This document shows positions 51,951 to 59,600 of a stretch of 64,000 nucleotides of DNA, piece after piece. A model generated the notes under the pieces. It was not told the origin of the DNA and made no database searches. It saw nothing but the letters and a program-made list of their open reading frames with translations. The stretch lies in assembly GCA_040385105.1 (NCBI GenBank), contig JAZKHY010000017.1:1-64000 (forward strand). The letters are read 5' to 3'. Origin of the DNA: JACMQX01 sp040385105 (GTDB lineage Bacteria > Pseudomonadota > Gammaproteobacteria > Burkholderiales > Burkholderiaceae_C). Both the position numbers and the translations under genes were made by a program. Numbering within the stretch: the first letter of the stretch is position 1; the number at the start of each line of letters is the position of its first letter.

Positions 51951-52036
51951 AACAGAGTCGGGCTTAGTTCCCCCGGACTCATCCACGAAGGTGGCGCTCC
52001 TCGAAAAGCCTTGGCGGAAACGTCAGGGCTTTTCCT
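51951..52036 (+). ncRNA. Candidate small phage RNA, about 85 nt
   Basis: It starts just after a TAAATA motif and holds three hairpins: GAGTCGGG with CCCCGGACTC, CCAC-GAAG-GTGG, and GAAAAGCC with GGCTTTTC (52003-52034). The last ends in a T-rich stretch like a terminator. No ORF fits. The boundaries are inferred from the motif and the last hairpin. Confidence 0.45.
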
Positions 52037-52064
52037 TGCGCCCAAACATGTTCAACTAGTCACG

Positions 52065-52277
52065 TCAAGGTATGTTGGCCTGTTGGCAATTCGTGCCAAA
52101 CGTGCTGCTTTTGCAGTAGTGCGTAGTGCCGGTGGTGGTGTCAATTCGCCACGCGCCTCCGTCACCTGCCCCAACGATTTGATAGCGAGGCGATGGAGCA
52201 GTCGCCCCGCCCGCCCCACCACACGCGTGGAGAAAAACGATGCTGACACCGACAGTTGCCCATTTGAGGTACTTCAT
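52065..52277 (-). CDS. Small lipoprotein, unknown
   Basis: This 70-aa protein has signal peptide YLKWATVGVSIVFLHAC with a lipobox-like LHAC, then GGAGGATAPSPRYQIVGAGDGGAWRIDTTTG. The mature part has two Cys (HYCKS and TNCQQ). GGAG stands nine bases before the ATG. It reads against its neighbours, as morons often do. It adds a third lipoprotein to the prophage's exported set. Confidence 0.65.
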   Translation of the reverse strand: MKYLKWATVGVSIVFLHACGGAGGATAPSPRYQIVGAGDGGAWRIDTTTGTTHYCKSSTFGTNCQQANIP

Positions 52278-52351
52278 GTTCTTTCACTCCGGCGCTGGAT
52301 GATGCGCCTTACTCCTAGAAAACCACCAATCTGCAGTTCAGAATGTACACA

Positions 52352-52357
52352 TAAATA
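52352..52357 (+). promoter_or_regulatory. TAAATA motif directly before the GIY-YIG gene
   Basis: The site reads GTACACATAAATAATGGATG. The gene's ATG (52362) comes 4 bases after the motif, so a transcript starting here would be nearly leaderless. Confidence 0.55.
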
Positions 52358-52361
52358 ATGG

Positions 52362-52829
52362 ATGACATCAGTTATCTATGTGCTTCACGGCACGACCAAG
52401 GCCGGCAAGCTGGAAATCTTCTACGTCGGGCGTACCACGAACCCGAGTTCGCGGCGCTACCAACACCGTCGAGACTGCGCCGACCTTCTGAACTCCAAGC
52501 CTGCCTATGAGTGGGCCAGGCAAGCCTACAACGGCGTCTTCGAGTTGTCCGTGTTGGTCGAAGAGTCGGATACGAATACAGAACAGTTTTGGATCGCCCA
52601 GCTTCGCCGTGAAGGCCACCCACTCCAGAACGTGTCCATCGGCGACTCCAAGACACCAAAAGCACGTCGCATGTCAGAGCTGAATCGTCTGTTTCGACAG
52701 GTCAACAAACAAGCACTTGGTGCACTAAACAACTGTGTACTTCCGATGGGTTGCGGACAAAAATTAGATCAATCGCAACAACCTCAAAGGACTCTTGATG
52801 GCAACGAAGCAACACCATTACCCGACTGA
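52362..52829 (+). CDS. GIY-YIG nuclease-like protein
   Basis: This is 155 aa. The N-terminus (SVIYVLHG ... KLEIFYVGRTTNPSSRRYQHRRDC) is a GIY-YIG variant: IYVL and FYVG replace the two triplets, with the Arg and His of the core in place. ESDTNTEQFWIAQLRR carries the usual Glu. Such small proteins are phage homing or repair nucleases. The C-terminal tail is unrelated. It overlaps the tyrosine recombinase gene by 32 bases in another frame. Confidence 0.8.
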   Translation: MTSVIYVLHGTTKAGKLEIFYVGRTTNPSSRRYQHRRDCADLLNSKPAYEWARQAYNGVFELSVLVEESDTNTEQFWIAQLRREGHPLQNVSIGDSKTPKARRMSELNRLFRQVNKQALGALNNCVLPMGCGQKLDQSQQPQRTLDGNEATPLPD

Positions 52830-53373
52830 TCCGATTGTCCTCGGCAAGGACTTGAACAAGATCAAGTACAGGCTTCGGGACAAGCCCCGGGATTTCGCCC
52901 TCTTCGCGTTGGGAATCAACACCGCCTTCCGTGGCGGCGATCTCCTGTCCATCAACGTCGGAGATGTCCGCAACGTCCAAGCCGGCGACATCCTCAAGAT
53001 CAAGGAGCAGAAGACGGGGAAACTCCGGCTCGTGACGCTCAACAATGCAGCCGTTGCGGCGATTCATGCCCTCCTCGCTTCAGACACATGGGACGACGAT
53101 GAGCAGCCACTCTTCAGGGGCCACAAACTCAAAACCCGGTTGACCATCGAGACGCTTGGCAGGTTGACCAAAAAATGGTGCAAAGACGCAGGCCTAGACG
53201 GCAACTACAGCTCGCATTCGTTGCGGAAAACCTGGGCCTACCAGAACCGCAAGCAAGGAGCTGACCTTCTGGTCATCCAGAAAGCACTGGGACACGCTTC
53301 TCCCGCCACAACCATGGCCTACATGGGCATTCAGTCGCAGGAACTCACCGACCTCTACATGCGTGAGATCTGA
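52798..53373 (+). CDS. Minimal tyrosine recombinase
   Basis: This 191-aa protein consists of the catalytic domain only. All active-site residues are visible: Arg45 (TAFRGGDLL), Lys75 (KTGK), His140 and Arg143 (HSLRKTW), His166 (LGHASPATT) and Tyr175 (MAYMGI). The N-terminal arm-binding or core-binding domain is missing. With a serine integrase at the other end, this enzyme is not needed for integration. It may resolve multimers or move a different cassette. ATG 52798 was preferred to TTG 52795. Confidence 0.9.
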   Translation: MATKQHHYPTDPIVLGKDLNKIKYRLRDKPRDFALFALGINTAFRGGDLLSINVGDVRNVQAGDILKIKEQKTGKLRLVTLNNAAVAAIHALLASDTWDDDEQPLFRGHKLKTRLTIETLGRLTKKWCKDAGLDGNYSSHSLRKTWAYQNRKQGADLLVIQKALGHASPATTMAYMGIQSQELTDLYMREI

Positions 53374-53706
53374 AGCATCCGGCGCATGGGGATGTATGCA
53401 GCTATTTGACTTACGGGTTCATCGCCTCTGGGCCTCAATTTGAGGCCCCTTTTGCACATCGGTGCACGCTGCCGACCTGCTACCGCCTCAGCGTAAGCAT
53501 TTCGGGAGCTAGGGGCTTGAAGTCGTCAAGACAGGCCCCATTACGAAAGGGTGACCAATCCCAGAACGGCCTCCTCCATATGACTTCTTACCGACAAGAC
53601 TGGTGAAGCGAAAGATGCTTGCGGAAGCTACAGACTATCCTGAGAGATAGCCTGGCTTTTGGCCGCGGGCGCGGCTCGCTTTGCCTTTCAAAAAAGGTAA
53701 ACAGTC
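53374..53706 (+). terminator. Intergenic region with terminator
   Basis: GGGCCTC-AATTT-GAGGCCC followed by CTTTT (53430-53453) is a strong terminator about 57 bp after the recombinase stop. The rest of the stretch up to 53706 holds no gene that I can support; an AAAAAAGG-type Shine-Dalgarno for the next gene lies at its end. Confidence 0.8.
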
Positions 53707-54045
53707 ATGTTTGTAGAAGATACTTTTCAGATCAAGGCCCAACAGGTCGCCATTCGAGTCACGTTCACGCACAGATTTGAATACAAGGGCCGCGTTGCGG
53801 TTCTGGTTATGGGTGAAGAGGCTGTGGGCGCCGATGTCGATGAGATCGTCACCCTGAGTTTGAACGGCCAGACCTACAACGAAAGCGATGGTCCTTTCAA
53901 GGATCATTTTGTCGCTGCGGCGTTGAAGGCAATGGACTTCTTCTCGCAGGCTGGGCGCAATTCGCATGACATTCTCAGTTTCCCACTACTTGGCGAATTC
54001 ATCTTGAAGCGCCTGGAGTTCCTTGCTGAGCAGGAGGATGCGTAA
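53707..54045 (+). CDS. Hypothetical protein, first of a paralogous pair
   Basis: This 112-aa protein shares a pattern with its downstream neighbour: VTFTHRFE / ITFSHASE, SLNGQTYNE / FLDGQSYQE, and a C-terminal FPLLGEFILKRLEFLAE / FPEHFSQMVEERLIALSE. The two probably arose by duplication. Function unknown. The stop overlaps the next start by one base. Confidence 0.65.
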   Translation: MFVEDTFQIKAQQVAIRVTFTHRFEYKGRVAVLVMGEEAVGADVDEIVTLSLNGQTYNESDGPFKDHFVAAALKAMDFFSQAGRNSHDILSFPLLGEFILKRLEFLAEQEDA

Positions 54046-54392
54046 TGTCGCTTGCCATCCCACCCATCACTGCCGACAAGGTCAAGTTCGAGCCCCTGGT
54101 TCATGTTCATGAGTTCGACTGGATTGGCCGTAAAGCCGCCATCGGCATTACGTTCAGCCATGCGTCAGAAGGCTGGTACACCCATGCCGACGTGTTCCTC
54201 GACGGCCAGTCGTACCAGGAGCACTTCGACGACATGAAGGACGAGGAGGACTCGTGGGGTGAGACCGTCTACGAGGTCTTCGGCACAGTAGCGACTTTCA
54301 TCACCGATGGCCGTCGCGAGATTGAATTCCCAGAGCATTTCTCCCAGATGGTCGAGGAGCGCCTGATCGCGCTAAGTGAATACGCCAAGTAG
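54045..54392 (+). CDS. Hypothetical protein, second of a paralogous pair
   Basis: This 115-aa acidic protein is related to the preceding one in the positions listed there. Both lie in the right-end cargo zone before the HEPN gene. No family is recognised. Confidence 0.65.
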   Translation: MSLAIPPITADKVKFEPLVHVHEFDWIGRKAAIGITFSHASEGWYTHADVFLDGQSYQEHFDDMKDEEDSWGETVYEVFGTVATFITDGRREIEFPEHFSQMVEERLIALSEYAK

Positions 54393-54411
54393 ATGCAGCT
54401 TCCAGTGCCAT

Positions 54412-54445
54412 GACATAGCGGTGCGGCGAGCCGCACCGCTATGTC
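54412..54445. terminator. Perfect 15-bp inverted repeat between the gene pair and the HEPN gene
   Basis: GACATAGCGGTGCGG and CCGCACCGCTATGTC pair over 15 bp with a CGAG loop. There is no T-run, so it is either a terminator working without one, an attenuator or an RNA-processing site. The HEPN start is 15 bp after it. Confidence 0.55.
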
Positions 54446-54460
54446 TAGTACGATGTCCTG

Positions 54461-55681
54461 ATGGCGAAACTGAAAACCACACCGAATCCGAACGAACTGC
54501 GCCGCTCCATCGAGGGGTACGCTGCAGTTCTCAACTTCTCCAAAAAAATCTTCTTCAAGGAGGGGCCTGAGTTCGCTGCGCTTTCTAAGATCCTGATTCG
54601 CTTCCCAGGCTTCGACGAGATGTCGGAACAGGATATCGTTGATTTTGTTATTGGAGAGACCTTTGCGGTAGCGTGGACCAACACGGACTCCAATCCAATG
54701 AGCCAGGAGTTAGTAGAGCATTTCATCTCGGCGGTGAACTCAATCCCTCGTCAATATTCCTTGGTAGTGCATCTTCCGGCCGCGCCGGACTGGGGAACGT
54801 ATCGAATCGATCTTGGCGGCGGCGTTGCGTTGGCCGCTGATGCCAGTACGCTCGAAGGCGTTCCCCTTCTACAAGAGCAAGGGATCAACGCTTTACAGAA
54901 AGCAATGCTGCCGGAACGTCATTCCGGACACGCGACTTTTTTGGAAATTCAAACTCGCGGTTATGCTGGCTTCAGTTATACGAGCAGGCTCTTTGCCGAG
55001 GCGTTTTCCCGTCTTAAGCAGCTGTCCTTCTTACTAAGAAATGACGGTGTTTTTTCGCAAACCTCGCCGTCGGTCGCTCAGACAAGGGCACTTGTGACGG
55101 ATCGTCTGAGCAATAGAAAAATTTTTCCACAGCTCCCCCACGCCATCGAGCGCCTCACGATGACCATTGCGCCAAATCCCAAAGCACTCACGCTTGGTTT
55201 GCCCAAGGGCGAGGATCCGTTCGGCTTATTTGAAGTTACCGGAAAGGAGCTTGTGGCGTCGCTAGAGAAGCATCTCGCGTCCTGTCGTCGGTTTTTCAGT
55301 TCCGAGGGATCCACGCATCACGACAGTGTCGCTGCCGCAATGGAGTGGTACTTCGATTCACTAACCAATGACAATCAAACGCTCGCCTATCTCTCAGCTT
55401 GTATCGGATTGGAAGCCCTTCTTCACTACTCGTCGACCAAAGACGAGATGATGAGCGAGATGACGAAACGCATTTCCGATCGCTACGCGTACATGCTTGC
55501 CGACACCAAGGATGACCGTATTCGCCTGATGCAAGAAATGACGTCAGTGTTGAGGCAACGCGGGGAACTTGTGCATGCGCGAGAACGGCGCTTAACGCCA
55601 GGAGCGTTTCGCTTACTTGAATCAGCCCGTCGAATGCTTAAAGAGTGCATAGCTCACGAGCTGCAACCTTTGATTCGGTGA
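54461..55681 (+). CDS. ApeA-like C-terminal HEPN protein, candidate defence gene
   Basis: This 406-aa protein's N-terminal 270 residues are unrecognised. The C-terminal region (FDSLTNDNQTLAYLSACIGLEALLHYSSTKDEMMSEMTKRISDRYAYML ... VLRQRGELVHARERRLT) fits the Apea-like HEPN family, with RGELVH (Arg367, His372) as the Rx4H ribonuclease motif. Proteins with this end are known in anti-phage abortive-infection genes. It is the last gene before attR, a typical site for cargo. Confidence 0.68.
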   Translation: MAKLKTTPNPNELRRSIEGYAAVLNFSKKIFFKEGPEFAALSKILIRFPGFDEMSEQDIVDFVIGETFAVAWTNTDSNPMSQELVEHFISAVNSIPRQYSLVVHLPAAPDWGTYRIDLGGGVALAADASTLEGVPLLQEQGINALQKAMLPERHSGHATFLEIQTRGYAGFSYTSRLFAEAFSRLKQLSFLLRNDGVFSQTSPSVAQTRALVTDRLSNRKIFPQLPHAIERLTMTIAPNPKALTLGLPKGEDPFGLFEVTGKELVASLEKHLASCRRFFSSEGSTHHDSVAAAMEWYFDSLTNDNQTLAYLSACIGLEALLHYSSTKDEMMSEMTKRISDRYAYMLADTKDDRIRLMQEMTSVLRQRGELVHARERRLTPGAFRLLESARRMLKECIAHELQPLIR

Positions 55682-55724
55682 CATTTCACCTGTTGGTATC
55701 TCGTACCACCCAGACCAGGGTATT

Positions 55725-55756
55725 ATGTTTTGTTAGGTAACTGATTCTCATCAGGT
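55725..55756. other. attR (prophage-host junction)
   Basis: Positions 55725-55746 are the right 22-bp attP arm, 55747-55748 the CT crossover dinucleotide, and 55749 onward is host comEC. The arm's outer ATGTTTT and inner TAA positions mirror the left arm. The host part reads GVAHLM up to the cut. Confidence 0.9.
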
Positions 55757-56606
55757 GCGCGACGCCGGTGGCGCGGAACACGTCCCAGTCGGCGCGGTCG
55801 ATGGCGGCCTGGTCGCCCGCCACCAGGGCAGCGACGATGCCTGCCAGCTTGCGGTCGGCCACGCGCCCGAAGACAGCATCGCGCACAGCCTGGCGGGCAC
55901 GCTCTACCGGGTACTGCCAGGTCGAGCCGATGCGCCGGGGCATGGCATCTTTTGCGCCGGAGCGCACATGGCCTGTCGCCTGCAGGCCCTGCTCCCAGAG
56001 CCACAGCTCGTAGTCGAACCCGTGCGGGTTGCTGTTGCCATGCGGCTGCTTGAGCCGCACTGTCATCTGCCAGCGCTCGCCCGCGCGCAGGTCGGCAGGC
56101 TGGCGCTGCGGATCGGCAGGCGACGCGCCGAAGCCGCTGTACCAGCCCAGGTAAATGCGCCGCGGGAGGGAGACCTCTTCGCCACTGATGCTCGCTGACT
56201 CGACTTCAAGCCGGAACCGGACGCCTTCCTCACCGCGCTGTGGCATGGCGGCGACAACGCCGGTCACCTGGATGTCCCTGCCTTGCAGGCCCGGCGCCAG
56301 TTCCCCTGCGATGAAAGCCCCGGCGCGCAGGCCGCAAATGGCAAAGGCCATCAAGCCTGCTGCAATGAGAGCTGCGGGCCACCTCCAGCGCCTCGCTACC
56401 GGTTTGATAGCAACAAGCCCATGGAGGGCAACAGCCACCATCAATGCGGCCGGATACGCCGGCCACGCAAGCAGTTCCGCCTGCTGAAGCTGCAGCGCAG
56501 ATCCGGCAATGAATCCCCCGAGTACGGGAACGAGCAGGCCTGCATGGTGGCCACCTTGTAGTTCTGTGTTGGACATGAGCCCATGCATAACGGGCTGGCA
56601 TGCCAC
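55749..56606 (-). pseudogene. comEC: ComEC/Rec2 DNA-uptake channel, 5' part cut off by the prophage
   Basis: There are 286 host codons, from the start to HLM. They hold the N-terminal membrane helices, the DUF4131/OB-like periplasmic domain (GRDIQVTGVVAAMPQRGEEGVRFRLEVESA) and the start of the competence domain (DWDVFRATGVAHLM). In the lysogen the frame continues for 20 phage-encoded codons (RISYLTKHNTLVWVVRDTNR) to a stop at 55686. Joined to the 3' part it gives one 816-aa protein of normal ComEC length. The start could also be a later in-frame ATG (MSNTELQ). Confidence 0.92.
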
Positions 56607-56646
56607 ACTGCCGACATGGCTCGGGACTTGCTAGTATTGGCCTCAT

Positions 56647-59600
56647 ATGTCCATTCACGCCGCACTCAACCACGTCACCCACTACAAGTACGACCGCCCG
56701 GTCAGCCTGGGGCCGCAAGTGGTTCGCCTGCGACCGGCACCGCATTGCCGCAGCAACGTCATCTCCTACTCGCTCAAGGTCGAGCCTGCAGGCCACTTCA
56801 TCAACTGGCAGCAGGACCCGTTCTCCAACTATCTCGCGCGCCTGGTCTTCCCGGAGAAGACGACCGAGTTCAAGGTCACGGTGGACCTCGTGGTCGAGAT
56901 GTCGGTCTACAACCCGTTTGATTTCTTTCTTGAGCCCGCTGCAGAAAACTACCCGTTCAAGTACACGAAGGAACAGGCTGCGGAGCTTGCGCCCTACATG
57001 GTCGCGCTGCCGGCGACGCCGCTGGTCCAGGCCTACCTTGACAGGATCGACCGCAAGACGCGCCGCACCATTGACTTCCTGATTGCGCTGAACCAGCAGG
57101 TGCAGCAGGACATCCGCTACCTGATCCGCATGGAACCCGGCGTGCAGACGCCCGAGGAAACACTCCAGTCCGCAGCAGGTTCCTGCCGCGACTCTGGCTG
57201 GCTGCTGGTGCAGCTGCTGCGCCACTGCGGCCTGGCCGCGCGCTTTGTCTCTGGCTACCTGATCCAGCTCACGCCCGATGTGAAGGCGCTGGACGGCCCG
57301 AGCGGCACGACCGTTGACTTCACCGACCTGCATGCCTGGTGCGAGGTCTACCTGCCCGGCGCCGGCTGGATCGGCCTGGATGCAACCTCCGGCCTGATGG
57401 CCGGCGAAGGCCACATTCCACTGGCCTGCACACCCGAGCCGTCAAGCGCCGCGCCGATTGAAGGCGGCGTGGACAAGGCCGAGGTCGAGTTCAGCCACCA
57501 CATGGAAGTCACGCGCATCTACGAATCCCCGCGCGTGACCAAGCCCTATACCGAGGAGCAGTGGGCCGAGGTGCTGGCACTGGGCGAAAAGGTGGACAAG
57601 CAGCTGGTGGCAGGCGACGTGCGCCTGACCATGGGCGGCGAGCCGACCTTCGTGGCCGTGGAAGACCGCGATGCCGCCGAATGGAACACCGATGCGCTCG
57701 GCCCCACCAAGCGCGGCTTTGCCACCGAACTCGTGCAGAAGCTGCGCGACGAATACGGCAAGGGCGGCTTCCTGCATTTCGGCCAGGGCAAGTGGTACCC
57801 CGGCGAGCAGTTGCCGCGCTGGGCATTGAGCATTTACTGGCGCGCCGACGGGAAACCGTCATGGCGCAACCCCGACCTCTTCGGTGACGAGCGCTTTCCC
57901 GAGCACTACACAAGCGCCGATGCGAAGAACTTCATCGACCTGCTCACCAGCAAGCTCGCCATCAGCAGCGAATATGTGACGCCGGGCTATGAGGACACTT
58001 TCTACTATCTCTGGCGCGAACGCCGGCTGCCCGTCAATGTGGACCCGTTCGACTCGCGGCTTGATGACGAGATGGAACGCGCGCGCCTGCGCCGCGTGTT
58101 CACCCAGAAGCTGGACACCGTCGTGGGCTATGTGCTGCCGCTGGCCACCGCAGACGACACCAAGCCCTGGGACCTGCCCAAGCCCACGCTGAAGACACCG
58201 CTGCTGGCGGGCCCCACATGGGTCACCGGCCCGTGGTTCATGCGTGACGAGCGCATGTACCTCATGCCCGGTGATTCGCCGATGGGCTACCGGTTGCCGC
58301 TGGACTCGCTCCCGTGGGTGCGCAAGAACGAATATCCGTACATGGTCGAGGTTGACCCGTTCGAGCCGCGCGGCCCGCTCGCAGCGCCGCAGGACATCCA
58401 TGCGCGCTACATGCGTGGCGCCCTGCCGCCCACCTCCCCCTACCAGTCGCCGGACTTCAAGGGCGCGACCGGCAATGGGCCAGCTGCCGAGGCGAGGCAC
58501 GTCATGCAGGCGCGGGGCGCTGCCGGTGCCACGGGCGCTGGCGCATCGGGGCCCGGCGCTTCCGGCCCGGGTGAGACCGGCCCGGGTGAAGAGGCGCTGG
58601 ATGGCAGGCCCGGCACGCCGCGTTTTGTGTCGGCGCGCGACGTCACCCGCACGGCGCTCTGCGTCGAAGTGCGCGACCCGCGCCGCGCCAACGGCCCCAA
58701 GGCCGAGACCCAGGGCCAAGCCAGCAGCATGCTCTATGTATTCATGCCGCCGCTGGCGCGCCTGGAGGACTACCTGAGCCTGCTGGCAGCCATCGAGGCC
58801 ACGGCCGAAGAGCTTGGCCTGAAGGTCATTCTTGAAGGCTACCCGCCGCCGCGCGACCCGCGCCTGAAGCTGCTGCAGGTGACGCCGGACCCGGGCGTGA
58901 TTGAAGTCAACATCCACCCGGCCACGAGCTGGAGCCAGCTGGTCCAGCACACTGAGTTTCTCTACGAGGCTGCATTCACCACCCGCCTGTCGGCCGAAAA
59001 GTTCATGACCGACGGGCGCCACACCGGCACCGGCGGCGGCAACCACTTCGTGATGGGTGGTGCCACGCCGGCCGACAGCCCCTTCCTGCGCAAGCCGGAA
59101 CTGCTGGCCAGCCTGCTGCTCTACTGGCACAACCACCCCTCACTGAGCTACCTGTTCAGCGGCATGTTCATCGGCCCGACCAGCCAGGCGCCGCGGGTGG
59201 ACGAGGCCCGCAACGACCAGCTCTATGAGCTTGAAATCGCCCTGCGCGAGATCACCCGCAGCCGCGAGCAGATGGGGCAGGACATGCCGCCCTGGCTGGT
59301 CGACCGGACACTGCGCAACATCCTTGTGGACGTGACTGGCAATACCCACCGCAGCGAGTTCTGCATCGACAAGATGTATTCGCCCGATTCCTCCACCGGG
59401 CGCCTGGGCCTGCTGGAGCTGCGCGCGTTCGAGATGCCGCCGCATGCGCGCATGAGCATCGCGCAGCAACTGCTGCTGCGCGCACTTGTGGCGCGCTTCT
59501 GGAACAAGCCGTATGCGGCGCCCGCGACGCGCTGGGGCACCGAGCTGCATGACCGCTTCCTGCTGCCCACGTTCGTGAAGATGGACTTCGCCGACGTGAT

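Larger units (their letters stand above)
20898..55748. mobile_element. Temperate T7-like (podovirus-type) prophage, about 34.85 kb, inserted in comEC
   Basis: The element is bounded by attL and attR sharing a CT core and carries a large serine recombinase at its left end. It has a full set of head, packaging and short-tail genes, so it appears structurally intact. No T7-type RNA polymerase or standard DNA polymerase, primase or helicase is recognisable, and neither is an endolysin. Integration splits comEC with no loss of host bases, so precise excision would restore it. Cargo includes two HEPN proteins, an AlbA_2 protein, a secreted nuclease and several lipoproteins. Confidence 0.93.

Noticed and set aside
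52011..52358. 115-aa rightward open frame
   Set aside because: It overlaps a believable lipoprotein gene on the other strand that has a signal peptide and Shine-Dalgarno; the rightward product looks like random translation.
20898..55748. A tRNA gene or CRISPR array as insertion target or cargo
   Set aside because: The insertion is in comEC, no tRNA cloverleaf was found at the ends, and the only repeats are two copies of 47 bp and short operator-like units, not a CRISPR array.
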